Source of the DNA: Oxyruncus cristatus
Taxonomy: Eukaryota; Chordata; Aves; Passeriformes; Cotingidae
Assembly: GCA_013399855.1 (NCBI GenBank)
Contig: VXAY01004286.1
Span: 186,055 to 250,054, forward strand
Direction of reading: 5' to 3'
DNA length: 64,000 nucleotides
Of this stretch, positions 35,455 to 47,866 are shown piece by piece. The number at the start of each line of letters is the position of its first letter. Positions within the stretch are counted from its first letter, which is position 1. Made by a program: the position numbers and the translations under genes. The notes under the pieces were generated by a model that was given only the letters and a program-made list of their open reading frames with translations, did no database searches and was not told the DNA's origin.

Positions 35455-36650
35455 ATTAAAGTTTATGCTGATGACACAAAACTCTGTGAGTAACCTGTAA
35501 TCATTATGAGATTCACCACTTTAGGGGGAAGGGGTCAAATCCAGCGTACAGCTTTAATAACATCATAAAAACAACTACAAAACTACTAAAACAGACTACA
35601 ATACAGTAAAACAGACTACAATACAATAAAATACTAAAACCACTAAAGAAGAAGAAAATAAAAACAATACTAAAAAAAAATGTAAAAACAGAAATAGAAA
35701 TTTACTTACTAATAGCTGTACGAACCTTACTCGCAAAAATATGTAAGATGTCAACGGAGGTGACATCCCAGTGAGATGCTGTTTGCTCTTTCTTGAGGTA
35801 TGAAGGGTCTTGCAGAGGGATGTAGGTAGATTGGAGCACTGGGCAATCACCAGTAGCATGACATTTAACAAGTCCAAGCGCAGTATTCTGTGCCTAGGAT
35901 GGAGTAACTCTGGACACGATTAGGAACTGGGAGAGAAGTGGCTGGAGATCAGTGCTGCAGAACAGGATCTGGGGGTGCTGGTTGGCAGCAGACTCGCTGT
36001 GAGTTAGCAGTGTACTGGGGCAGCCAAGAGGGCAAACTGCATCCTGGGGCACATCAAACACAGCACAGCCAGCCTGTCAGAAGAGATGATGATCCTGCTC
36101 TATTCACCGTTGGTGCCACCTCACCCTGAGTGCTGCGTGCAGTGCTGGGCCCCACAATCTGCAAAGCTGCTTGAATGTGTCCAGAGAAAGGCAACAAAGC
36201 TGGGGACATTTCTTGTGAGGAGCTGGTGCAATCTTTGGTCTTGCCTAACTTGGAGAAAAGGAGTCTGAAGGTGATCCCATTGCTCTCTCCAGCTCTCTGA
36301 GAAGCGTACATGGAGAGTGACACGCTGAGCTCTTCTCCCTGGAATCCAATGACAGGGTGCATGGCAATGGGTAAAGCTGCACCAGGGGAGGATCAGACTT
36401 GACAGTAAGAGGTTGGGAGCTTGGTAAAACACTGTAAGAAGCTTCCTAGAGTGGTGGTTGATGTTCCAAGCCTGTCGGTGTTTAAGAGGCATCTGGAAAA
36501 TGTATATATAATAATATGCATTAAATTTTGTTCAGCCCTGAATTGGTCAGGTGTTTGGACTGGTTGATTGTGGATAGGTCCCTTGCAGCTGAAATATTTT
36601 ATTCTGTTCTATTCTATTCTATTCTATTCTGTTCTAGTCTAGTCTAGTCT
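35455..36650 (+). mobile_element. CR1 LINE with pentamer tail, plus, with an A-rich insert
   Basis: It starts with RT box codons Y-A-D-D at 35464-35475. From about 35500 to 35780 the CR1 wording is lost and an A-rich segment with a 20-bp unit repeated at 35587-35606 and 35607-35626 occurs. CR1 resumes at about 35790 (the same subfamily passage as minus 9270-9390) and goes through the 3' UTR (GTGCAGTGCTGGGCCCCACA, 36139-36158) to a tail of ten ATTCT-like pentamers at 36601-36650. The frames 35938-36492 on both strands are shadows. Confidence 0.83.
36601..36650. repeat. ATTCT pentamer tail, ten units
   Basis: Ten pentamers (ATTCT, GTTCT and three AGTCT) form the 3' tail of the plus-strand CR1. 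Read on minus the core unit is AGAAT, the same as GAATA at 18921-18985. Confidence 0.9.
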
Positions 36651-37849
36651 ATATCTATCTCTGTCTCTACTTAAAATTTGTCATTGATAGATTAACTTGG
36701 TTTTGCTATAGAAAAGGAAGAAAATTTTATGATAAACTGACAAAGAGTGTCTTAGCTTAAAGGTATAAGTAGATCGAAAAATAAGATAAAACTCTTTCAT
36801 ATTAAATGGTTATTATGTTTCTCAAAATTCAGTTGTCAAGGAAATTGTTACAATGAAGTTGCTCATTAGAAACATGGAATATATAGCAGTAGAAATAAAA
36901 TTACAAAACAAAATGGTTTTTATTGACTCAAACTATTTAATCTATTTATTGTGTGAAATATATATATTATATAACATATATGTACGTAAACTGAAGAATA
37001 TTTTGAGAGAGGTATTTTTAAAAGATAAAATGTAGTGTCTAACCATATATACAGATCTCATATTATTTTTCTTTTTCTAATGACATTTCTCAACAATAGT
37101 TTTAAGAGTGTAATGCAAAATCAAAATTCAAAATACGAAAGTTGTGTCCTCACTATGACTAAATTTTTAGCTTCAAAGATGGTAGGCTTCATTAAAGTAG
37201 ATTTTTGATATTTTGCAATATTTAATGATATTTCTTTAAAATATACGTTTTTAAGATTGGGCATTCTCTCAGTTGGTTTCACAGGAAGCTGGAAAATCAA
37301 GTAGTAGAAAGAGCTTTTATCAGTTTTCAAGAACATGTCTAGAAAAAATTCCTTTAATGAATATTTTGCCTTAAGGTTTAAAAGAGCAAGAACAGATAAG
37401 AAAACAAACATCTTCCTTCAGCAGTCTCAAAAACACTTGAAACTTTTCTGCTTTTCAGAGTGCTTTTAGCTGTTACTTCTGTTGTTATTATTGTTATTAG
37501 TGAGCATTTTGAAGGAAATCTTTTAGCAAATGCATTTGTGCAATTATTGCCTTTTCTAAACAGAACCATGTGAAACAGAATCAATGTTTATATGTCACAC
37601 TGAAAAATCTGCAAATCATTCTCCTATATGGGAAACAGAGCTAGTAATGCAAATATTGAGAAAAGAAAAAATACCATATTTCTAGGAAAAAGGAGGATCT
37701 GTGTCTTTTTCTCTATATGTTTCATTAAAGATAAAAGAAGCTGAGAAAACATCTTTCTTTTCACCTTTTTTTTTTTTTTTTTAATAATAAAATAGGTAAT
37801 TTGGCTGGTTGTCTTCAGTTTAGTTTTGGTTTTACTTTCAAACCTAGCC
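36651..37849. other. AT-rich DNA, no gene seen
   Basis: No gene or repeat recognised. A T run lies at 37768-37783. Confidence 0.55.
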
Positions 37850-38800
37850 TTAGATTCATAGAACTATAGAACATCTCGAGCTGAAAAAGACCCATAGGGA
37901 TCATTGCTTCCATTCCCTGCTGCTTACAGGACTGTCTAAAACTAATCCATATGACCATCCACACTCTCTTTGAACTTTGATAAGCTTGGTGCTGTGAGCA
38001 CTTCCCTGGGGACTTTGTTCCAGTGACCACCCAACCTTTTCCTAATGTCTACTATGAACTTCCCCTGACACAGCTTCATTCCATCTCCTTAGGTCCTGTT
38101 GCAGAAAGATCAGCACCTCTCCCTGTGCTACCTCCCTTGAGGAATGTGTACACTGTGATGGGTTCACCCCTCAGCCCTCTGTTCTTCAAGCTGAACAAGT
38201 AAAGTGACCACACGTGCAGCTCTTAAGCCTTGTCCTTGTGGCCTTTCAGCATCCTGATCTTCCTCCTCTGGACACACTCTAGTAGTTTGATGTTCTCCTT
38301 GTAAAACTGCACACAGGACTCGAGGTGAGAGCACACAACTGCAGTGTGGGACAATCACCTCCTACGACCAGCTGCCGATGCTGTGTCTGATGCACCACAG
38401 AGTGTGGTAGGGCCTTTTGACGCTCAGGGCACAAGGATGACTTGTATTCAAGCTGCCATCAACCCAGGCCCCACCTTCTCTTTTTGCAGGGCTACTCTCC
38501 AGCTTATCTTCTCAGCTTGTGCGCATAACCAAGATTACACCATTCCAGACAGAGAATCCAGCACTTGATCTCATTGAATTTTATATGTGGTTCACATGCG
38601 ACTTTTCATTGGTGATTGTCCAGCTCTCTATTCTATCCAGATGTCTCTGTAAGGCCCACAGCTCCTCCTAGTTTAGTATCATCAAACTCCCTTACTGTGC
38701 ATTTGATTCCTGTCTCCAGATAATTTATAAAAAACATTAAAGAATACTGGCCCTAAAATCAAGCCCTGAAGAACCCAGCTGTTCACCAACCAAATGTAAC
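37850..38800 (-). mobile_element. CR1 LINE, 3' end to RT, minus
   Basis: Reversed tail at 37850-37910 (TTCATAGAACTATAGAACATC), then the 3' UTR (GCTTGGTGCTGTGAGCACTT, 37984-38003) and the ORF2 end (GGTGATTGTCCAGCTCTC, 38611-38628; CCTGAAGAACCCAGC, 38766-38780). It stops at about 38800 where the RT is truncated. This subfamily differs in wording from the 23821-25490 copy. Confidence 0.85.
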
Positions 38801-38939
38801 TGGTTGGGCTCAGCTTTAACCTGGGACCCAGGAAGGCAGCAAACATCCATAAGAATTGGTCAGGCCTACAGGGTTACCACTGTTCCTACTTGCTCTCAGG
38901 GAATGCAAGACTCTGCTGCAATACTTTTCTTCATGCATC
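38801..38939. other. Short unassigned segment between CR1 pieces
   Basis: Begins TGTAACTGGTTGGGCTCAGC. No family recognised. Confidence 0.4.
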
Positions 38940-39015
38940 ACAAATCAGAGAATATGCTGAATTGCAAGGGACCCACAGGGATCATTGAGTACAATTCTTA
39001 GCCCTGCACAGGACC
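38940..39015 (-). mobile_element. CR1 3' tail, short, minus
   Basis: AGAGAATATGCTGAATTGCA then GGGACCCACAGGGATCATTG then AGTACAATTCTTAGCCCTGC, the reversed 3' end of the CR1 subtype whose UTR reads 'GGACCCACAAGGATCATTGAGTCC'. A second copy of the same subtype tail is at 42570-42632. Confidence 0.7.
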
Positions 39016-40510
39016 ATCCTCTGAAGTGGAGATGCTGTTCTCCTTTTTTTTTAATTATTTTTTTTATTTTTTTCCCCCAAAGGAAATCTTTTTAAGATTT
39101 GAGTAACAATTTGTGATACAAGTATCACATACATCCACCTATATATGTGGGGAATTTTACTCTGTTTGTTGAGAGGTCAGCTATAAGCAAAACTGACTTA
39201 TGGACATTAGCTAATTTCATCACTGGAAGACAACTTGATGCTATCAAAAAATTTGATTGTTTCCACGGAGATAAATGAATCCTAGCAAAACAACCCTGAT
39301 CAGGAACTCAGTAAAAATTTTAAGAGGTCTTGAGGTGAGTATGAAATTGACACAGGTAAATACAATTTAATATGCAAGGTCACAAACATATTTACCACTT
39401 TTTGTATTATTAGACATAATAACAGGATCCATAAAGTTCTTAACATCTATTAAAATTCCCACAACTCTATAGTATTCATTAACTCTCATTGTTTTAATTT
39501 CTTCAGTTCTGAAGATCATGTACAAGTCTGTTCTTGATTTGTTACTGGCTGTTACTTTTGGTCAGGAAATCCCTCACCTTCTCTTGCTTTGCCTTGCCTT
39601 GCCTTACCTTGCCTTCTCTTTCCTTGCTTTCCCTTCCCTCTGCTCACACACAATGAGACTTGATGATGTCTTGCATGATTCAGGCCTGGTGTGTTTCACA
39701 TTTGTTTAAAAATTGAAGGGGACTGGGAAAAATCCAGTGGAGGTATGAAAGATGTAACACTCCCCTGTACATGCTATTAGACGCAAATATTGCAAGCTTT
39801 ATTTTTTATTGCCAGAAGTCACCACTTAGGAATCATTTGAAATGGACTGTTGTTTTTATGATAACCTCAGCAAACTGCTCACATTCTAAAATTTATTGTT
39901 AAATATGTTAAATAAAGTTCAATAACTGGAAAGTTATAATCAACAGGGGAGAAATGATGGACTGATAATAATGTTCAATGATTCTAATGTGACTGTTTTC
40001 TTCTATGGTGTCTCATTCATCCCATTTTGCCAATGCAGTAAACAAGCTGCTCTAATAGACAGGGAAAAATAAAATGCCATCAATTTCAAGTGATCAGCTG
40101 CTGGTAGGTTTTATATGACAAAAAAAAAGATAAAGTTCTGAGATCCCATGGTCTGCTTATATATGATGAGTTCAGCTCAGAGAGCAGTATTACCTGTTGG
40201 GAGCTTAGCGCTGTTTCCCATCTGGCCTTATGATGCTGAGTAGATGCTGACCCATCTGCTGAGGTGGGCTGTGTGAGTCTTCCAGTGACAGAGTCAGCTT
40301 TTGAATGGAAGTGGTGGTGTCCTGCTACAGAAGTTCCATGTCGACAGACAGCAGGTAATGAGTTTTATTGTTACTTTGATACACTTGTTGTGATAGACCA
40401 AAAATTGAATAGTTTTTTTCTGGTTGCGCTTCATATTGCAGTTGCTGCTTGAGTGTGAAAAAGTCAGTGAGCAAAGGCAATACCTTATAATACAAGTATT
40501 AATATGACTT
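39016..40510. other. AT-rich DNA with a CCTTG repeat
   Basis: No gene recognised. Contains T-rich low-complexity sequence at 39041-39078 and the CCTTG repeat at 39588-39640. A pyrimidine-rich passage around 39570-39640 accounts for the Leu/Pro-rich frame at 39518-39709. Confidence 0.5.
39588..39640. repeat. (CCTTG)n pyrimidine-rich repeat
   Basis: GCCTT units at 39591-39615 (one ACCTT variant) followed by related CT-rich sequence. The same pentamer occurs at 57218-57248. Confidence 0.85.
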
Positions 40511-40606
40511 AAAAAAAAAAAAAAAAAAAAAGAAGAAAGGGGGGGAAAAAAAGAAAAAAAAAAGTAAACCCCAAANGGGAAAAAAAGAAGAAAAAAAGTT
40601 AACCCC
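40511..40606. repeat. Polypurine (A/G) tract with one ambiguous base
   Basis: A long A run (40511-40531) followed by AAGAAGAAAGGGGGGG-type sequence and two near-copies of an about 30-bp unit ending GTAAACCCCAAA / GTTAACCCCAAA. Base 40576 is N. The ambiguity inside a polypurine tract suggests an assembly or sequencing problem. The Phe-rich minus frame 40294-40608 crosses it. Confidence 0.9.
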
Positions 40607-42569
40607 AAACACTTTGATGATAAATAATATCTGAGAACAATTCCAAATTAAACTTCTATTTTACCTTGAGTGTTGCTGCGGTTTTTTCTTTGAAAAAAAA
40701 TGTTCCACCTTCCTAAGGCTACATTATTTTTTTATAAATCCACAGTTCATTGTCTAGCGTGATTACAAGCACTAAGATTGAACTCAGACAAAAATGGCTG
40801 CTGCACACCTTTGCCTATAAAATATCTTCTAATGGAGAAGTTCTGAGATACAACAACATGCATATTGGACATAGAAATTTGTCTTCGCAACACTTACTAC
40901 AGCTAGGATGAAATACAGCTGCATATTGCACTGATGTCTATTAAAAACTGGACAAGCCAGACATGTCTTTCCAAAAACACCTTAAACCCCCCCAAAAAAA
41001 CCAACCAACACTCCAAACAAACAAAAAAAACTTAAAAAAACCCAAACATGCCTCAGTAGGAATACAAATCATTGCAAAAAATGCATGTGAACAGGAGAGG
41101 AGGTATAAAATCTTATGCAGTCAGGCAACCTTATAATTTTTTCTAGAATTGCATGAGAATAAGTTTGTCTTAAAGAAACAGCCTGACACTCTGTTTCCAG
41201 CTTGTGAATGGTGTGTGAATCCTGCCCCAGAGAAGGAAGATCTTGATCACCTATGCCTGGTTTGATGTGACAAAGTTAATACTCTCTACTTTGTAAAACA
41301 AATAATTATTTGAGATTAGACAATCTTTGTAAAGAAACTGCTGCTGGCTTTCCACTTTCACTAAGAGATTTGGGAGGGGGAGCAGAGGAGAACAGATGCT
41401 GGTGACAGCCAGTAGTTGACCCACCAACATGGGTATTTCACAGGACAAAGATCTTAGAAATTTTAGAAATTAAATCTCTGTCCACCCCACTTGGGAAAAC
41501 AAAAACCCGGATCTCCAGATGATAAATCACTGAGCAGTACAATTCTGCATCCAGTTTCCTCCTGACAGCACTGCTTATCAAAACCTGTGAGAAATGGAGG
41601 TGAACCTCTTTGTCTGGAAGTAATTAGGTGAGCTATGCTCTGCTACTACTTACATTGATGTGTAGTAATCACAGGATGGCACCACAGAAACCTCTGGAGT
41701 TACTCCTGAGTTAGACCAGAATAACCAAGAGCAGAATTTGGCCTGATGTGTTTAAAGGGCTGTTTCTGGGACAGCGAGAATAATGATTTGTAAACTGAAA
41801 AAAAACCCCTTTTCTTAGGTCAGACAGTGATTTCCACACATGATGATGCAAAGAAAATGAAACTTTCTGGACAGAGCAGATCAGAAGTACAAACGTATGC
41901 TGAGTACAGAGACAAGCAAATGTTTTCTTTTAAAATCTTTAAGGATGAGTTATTGTATATCAAATAATAGTGATGAAACAATTACTGTAGAGAAGTAGAT
42001 TCTGAGCTGTAAAATATGACTGCCTTTTGATCAAATATAAAAACAAAATAGAAATAGGCAGTCTCTTCATTTGCATAAATTCTGGGCCATGATTTGATCC
42101 TATTTGCCTATCTACAAATATCAAATAAGAATGTGTCATGATTATTTACCCTCGTAAATCTGATGTTGGAAGCAGATCCAAACTAGTTCAACAATTATTA
42201 AATCATCATTCAAGATTAATCAAATTAAATTATAAAATCTGTCTTTCATGCTGTCATCTCTTCTACCAAAGGACCATGGTTTGTGTTAGCTTCACAAAAT
42301 CTGAGATCACAGATGAAGACCAAACTACTTCAAAAAGACTTTGATACTTTTGTATTGATGAAATAACTAAGTGTAATATAAAGTGATTTTGCATAATTTG
42401 ACAAATATTTTTATGCCATATGTGTAAGTGATGTCACTGCCTTTTGTAATATCTTTGAATCTAAACAATAATTTGAGAATTTTTGCTTTAGGAGTGTTTT
42501 TAACCCTTTTTGTTAGGCAAAGGAAGCCTAAAACGAAAAGGATTTGTAACCACCACAGTATGTAATAAC
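40607..42569. other. AT-rich DNA, A/C tract
   Basis: No gene recognised. Contains an A/C-rich tract at 40984-41047. Confidence 0.55.
40984..41047. repeat. A/C-rich low-complexity tract
   Basis: AACCCCCCCAAAAAAACCAA and similar, no G except scattered ones; resembles those at 32783 and 47711. Confidence 0.85.
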
Positions 42570-42632
42570 TGCGGTTTGAGAGAATTGGAAAGGACCCACA
42601 AGGATCGCTGAGTCCAACTCTAACCTGTCAGA
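42570..42632 (-). mobile_element. CR1 3' tail, short, minus
   Basis: GAGAATTGGAAAGGACCCAC then AAGGATCGCTGAGTCCAACT is the reversed 3' end of the CR1 subtype also seen at 38940-39015. Nothing upstream of the tail survives. Confidence 0.7.
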
Positions 42633-45348
42633 TTTTACCACAGCATTAATTAATTAACGGCAATTTTGAATTTTCCTACCACTAACTAAAATTCAGAAGT
42701 CTCTAAACACCAGTATTTTTGACTGCTATCACAGACATGCAAAAAGTAACTATTTTTAAGTTGAAGGAATCTGGGGTAACTGACAGTTATTGCAGTGCAG
42801 TGGTATTTAGAAAATGACAACTTAAGAAATAGATTTGTCTATTACTCAAATACGCAATAGCTTAATTATTAGCTGAACAAAAACAGCTAGGGTAGCACTG
42901 GAGTATGATTAACTGTTATGTATATAACTGTCTATTTAAAATACAGTGAAAAATGTGGTGTTGTTTATCCCTGTTCAAGGACAATGCAAAGCAAAATTGT
43001 GTTACAGCTGAAGAAAACTGGGATAAAATGTTTTCAAAATTATACATAGTAATATGTTTTTACAGATCACAATTTCATTCATCAATTTCTCTGCACAGTG
43101 AGGTTTGGTCATGGCAATATATATTAGGCCACTTTACTCTGTTAAATTGTATCTTAAACATGATACAAATGTAGAAAAAAAAAGTGGTTTAAGAACAGTC
43201 TTCCTTGTTTTGCTTCATACAAGAGACTGGTTTGTTTGTTGCTTTTTTGTATTTTGTATACCACTACACCACTAGTTTACAGTGCAAAAAACCCCTACAA
43301 TACCAAATTTCTCAACCCCTTTGATTTCATAAAGACAATTCCCCTTCCCTTCAACTCTCATGTGACATCAGTTGTGCCATCTAACTCCCTGCAAGTACAA
43401 ATTCAAGCACAATGAGATGGATAATTCTAGAGCTTGATCAGAACACAGTTTGATTTTTACTGTCTGTAACAGTCCTTCAAAGATTGTTTCAGCACATCCC
43501 AATGCCATGCAAGGAGCTGTAATTTTTGTTTTTATTGTCAAGTTGAAGCAATCTGGCAGCATGAGACATGTCATTCTAATTATTTCAGGAACTTTGAGAT
43601 CAGTTGTTCAAAGAATGTCTTAAAAATGTAAAGGCATAATTGGGCTCAAAGAAGATCAAGAGCCCTTAAGACATGTGAATGTGACATTTTTTCTAAGGTA
43701 ACACCTTGTGAACACCTTTATAATCACAGGTAGTAGCAGGCTGTTGAGTAGTTTAATTTACTAATAAGAAACAAAGGCAAGTCATTTTTAGCATTTATTC
43801 ACTACTTGCAAATAATATTTGTCTTCCATATCACATGGGTGAGATGGGTAAAAATCTTTAAAACCAATCAACAAAATCAGAAGAAAAATAAAACTGCAAA
43901 AGTGATTACAGCTGAGAATATTAGCAGCTTTGGTGAACCAACATTCAATTCTCAATTTCATTAATTTCACGCATTTTCTTTCACATAAATATGTGATTCA
44001 GCTTCACAGTACATCAAAGATTAATACATCAAAGATACAGTACACATATAGATCTTTAAATCAGGAATTTAATAGAATTTAAATGAGTCATATGGTTGTA
44101 GATGTACCTTTTTTACTTTGTACCATACACAGTGGCATAAAAAAATGCATATACAAGCAACTGTGTAGAAGGGTTTTTCCCCTTTCCATTTTTATTTTTT
44201 TCTTTAGAAAATCCATCTTATTGCCCATCTGATAAGAAACAAAACCAATTATCAAATATTTTTAAAATTACTTCAGAATCCTTTTGAGGGTAAAAAACTT
44301 CTGGAAATTTCTGTGTGAAACTAGAACTCTCTGATTTAGCGAGAGTTTTTATAAACAGTAGTAGCTTCTTTTGTCACAGTAAAAAAGGGTGAAAATTGTG
44401 TGGTAAAACAGGAGAGCTGGGTGTTGGATGAGTCAGCAAAGAATACATGTCAATACATTAAAAAAAAAAAAGAAGACATTTTGTTTGCTAACTTTTGATT
44501 TTTTTTTTTTTAATCTTATCTTTGATATTACGGAGTTGCATACTATTTTCAGCCAACAGAGCTGCAGAAACTTTGCAAACATTTATGAAAAATGATACTT
44601 TCTGTTTGCCATGAAGAAGGCTAAGGAATCAGGTGAAGCAAAATTTCCAAGTTTCCTCTAGAAAACTTTAGTGCTCAGGTACAACAGACTACAAAACGAA
44701 AGAAAGGGTCAAGATCGCTTTATGTTTGTTTGTTTCCACTTCTGACACACTGATGATCTGCTGCTCATTTCAGTGGGAAGATACCAGTGCGTTTACATTT
44801 AGCAGGTAGGAAAATGGTGTCAAAGTCAAGCACAGGGAAATTAGGGTTTAGATCCCTTGTCAGCATCAAAGAGAAAACATTTCATACCAAGTCTCTGAAA
44901 TGATTGGTAACAAGGAAGTTATAATAGTTCTAAAGCATCCAGTGATCTAGAGAACCAAGAGGATACTACTTTTCCATTCTTAGCCAGATGTTCCTCTGTT
45001 TTTCTGTCGCTCTCTTTGGTTTGCTGTTGTTATGACTTAATCCTTCAAAAAATTTCCATTATGTAGTCTCAGCTTAAATTTACAAAATCTTCTAACTGCT
45101 TCTCAAACAAAATACTGGGCAATCACATGGCTTATGCAAAATGCTATCCTTTCAATCTAGTAAATTAATTCTTTACAACTTTATATTCCTTTTTTAAATA
45201 TATTTTTATTCTTTTCTCTACAGTCAAAAGCAGGCAAGTAAACTCTCTTGTCTAAGCTTCGCACACACATAAAAATTTCTGTTTATTACCTGCAACATTG
45301 CTCCTTTTTATGAGACAAGTATTATCCTTAACTTACACTCCAAATGAT
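42633..45348. other. AT-rich DNA, no gene seen
   Basis: No gene or repeat family recognised. An 11-bp direct repeat ACATCAAAGAT occurs twice near 44013-44036. Confidence 0.55.
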
Positions 45349-45601
45349 TCATATATCTTTGGCAAAATTCCTGCCAAAGACAAGACCTGGTGCAGCTTCT
45401 GGTAGCTGCTGTGCATAAAGCAACAGAGCATACCAGGGAGCATCGTCAGCATGTGGCTCACAAAAGGTAGTCTGTGTGTCCCGAGGATAAAAGCATAAAC
45501 AGGGTGATTTACGTCTGTGAAGGAATCGTCTACTTACGTTATAATCCACAGTCTCACACCAAGGCCATCTCCTTTGTGGGACACTCTGCCCCTCAATTGG
45601 T
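45349..45601 (-). other. Candidate minus-strand exon or open segment
   Basis: On minus, a pyrimidine tract TTTTTTTTCCCCTCACACAG ends at plus 45602. It is followed by 64 nt (45601 down to 45538) and then GTAAGT (plus 45532-45537). One frame is open across the 64 nt (EGQSVPQRRWPWCETVDYN in its middle and end) and remains open if unspliced through to a stop near 45349, about 84 codons with several Cys. The segment has more CpG than its surroundings. No protein family recognised. A real exon, a relic, or a chance arrangement are all possible. Confidence 0.28.
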
Positions 45602-47710
45602 CTGTGTGAGGGGAAAAAAAACCCACTAGACTACTATAAAAAAGCTTAAACAGCATAAACAGGATCTTCTGTTCCCCATATTGCACAGGCGGGCAATATC
45701 ATGCTCAAAGCCAGTGCCAGCAAAAATTTAATTTACTTTTCATGCTAACTGAGTGTTTAAAAAATGCAGCTACATCCTCAAATTGGATAGGAAAGTTTAT
45801 TCCATTATGACTCTGAATAACTCTTGATCTGGAGGTCCACCCAGAGAAAATACATAAATCTTGAATCCCTATCCTTCCATCTGCAAAATGTTCAATGACG
45901 AGTGGGCAAAATTCTTGAGAACTGGCTTTCCTGTGACATTCATATTATCATAACAGAAACACAAATCTTAGAAAAGCTTTTCACGAAAATAATTGTTACC
46001 TGTAAGACAGATTGACTGAATATACTTACATATATATATAAATGTATGTATGTATATTTTTTTAGATTTATAAAATATCTGGTTGAAATCATAGAAAGTT
46101 GCATTAGATCTAACACACCCAAGAACCTAGTGCATTTATATGGCTCTTGTTAACACATTTCTGAAAGGAATTTCACTACCAGATGAATTTTTATTATTTT
46201 CTTACTTTTGTAAAATAATAGTTGGATCCTATATCGCTGGGACATTGCACTCAGGATTTGGGTCCCGTAAGTTCAGAATTTACTATAGGAAATGATAACC
46301 ATTACCCTCTCATAACTAAAAGTGGTGACTTTCACCTTATATAATAATAAAACTACAATGTCTTCAATAGAGAAACTGTCCCTTATTAAGTGTTTTGCAC
46401 AGCTCTGAGGAAAACAAACCCTTCACCTTCCTGGGCCATCAGAATCATACTGTAATACAAATGCTCAATTATTAATGTTAGTGTGGGCAATAGCATTCTG
46501 GAAAGATGCTCCAAATTGACTCATAATTGACTGATACTTCATTTCTGATGTGAACATCTGAAGCAGATTTCAGTCCCTTGGCAAAAGACTGTTTAAAAGT
46601 CCAGACAAAAATAAAACTAAGAAAAAAATGCGGGTCTTATCTGCACCAGTAAATTAAGCCATGATAGGATGTGTTCCAAGTATCATAATTGAATGTATTT
46701 TTCAAATGGTAGTACGCTGGCAGGTACTCAGCATGGGTCAACCATCAGTCTCTCAAGCAATTCCTTGCTGCCATTATGGAATTTGAGATACATCCTGATT
46801 AAGCAGGAGCTTCTTTTGCAGTCTAGGAGGATTTAATAATTCAGATTCAAGCCTTTTTGCACCGGTTGGGCTCAGTTCCAGCAAACACTTCCCAGCACTG
46901 TTTCACTTTGGTGTTAAAGATGTTGCCACAGTGACCAGATATCATAGTATTTTTGCTTACAGTATTACCAACAATAGAGTCATCTGTCAGAGCTCTGGAA
47001 TGGGCTCATCATTTTGTTTAACTGATTTATATTTCAGTGAAAACTGTTTGGTGTCTTCAACTGTGTCTGTTCCTGTTCATGGCCAGATTGCAAACAGCAG
47101 GGAAAAAACCCTATCATCCTAAGCAAGCATTTAATTTCTTGGCTGAAAATTTTACACAGGAGAGAGGTCTCTCATAGTTTGTATGCTAGTAAATTCATTT
47201 ACAGTTGAGACATCATTGCAAAATGGACTGCCAGTTATGAGAATAACTTTGCACATGGCTGAACAGGTCCAACCCACTTGGACTCAAATTATCTAAAAAG
47301 AATGATCCCATTTCTGCTATTGTTCGGTTTACACTTGTTATTTTGTGCATGGAGGTTCAGACCACCATAAATTCATGTTGGTTGTTTTACTATCTAAGCA
47401 GGTTTTTTTTCAGGTTTTTCTCTTTTATCACAGATTTTTTTTCAGAAAAAAGCCTGCTTCCTGATTATTTTAGTATTGAACAAAGAAATAACAAGCAATA
47501 GTGGTGCCTGAATCTCCAAAGCTGTATGATTTGGCTCACAGGACACCATCCTCTATCCAAATAATAATTTGGAAGTGGTTGGCTAAAAGTCAGGAATATT
47601 TATTTGAAGCTTCTTTGAACTATCTTGGTGAGTGGTGGAGAGATCCCAGGCTACATGATTTTTCCTTAGCATACCAAACAGTGAGGATAGAGAACCCCAA
47701 GAGTCTCTTG
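45602..47710. other. AT-rich DNA, no gene seen
   Basis: No gene recognised. A TA/TG-rich microsatellite-like patch is at 46029-46058. The 179-codon plus frame 47501-48040 looks gene-like in its first half but runs into the A/C tract and is most likely chance. Confidence 0.5.
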
Positions 47711-47866
47711 AAAAAAACAAAAAAAAAAAAAAAAAACCCACAAGCCAAACCAAAACAAAAACAACAACAAAAAAACCAACCCCAAAAACAAACAAAAAAA
47801 CCCAAAACCCAACCAACCAACCAAACAAAACAAACAAACAAACAAACACACAAACAAAAAAAAAAA
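47711..47866. repeat. A/C-only low-complexity tract, 156 nt
   Basis: From 47711 to 47866 the plus strand has a single G (47744) and no T. It consists of A runs, CCAA/CAAA units and ACAAC steps; 47810-47850 has regular CCAA and CAAA tetranucleotides. The Lys/Gln/Pro/Thr-rich frame across it is an artefact. Confidence 0.95.

Noticed and set aside
45224..45233. 10-nt exon with a GC-AG donor (CAG|GCAAGT)
   Set aside because: Too short and no partner exon; chance occurrence is likely.
45357..45379. Inverted repeat CTTTGGCA ... TGCCAAAG as a possible NFI site
   Set aside because: The spacer between TTGGC and GCCAA is 8 nt rather than the usual 5, and nothing else supports a regulatory site.
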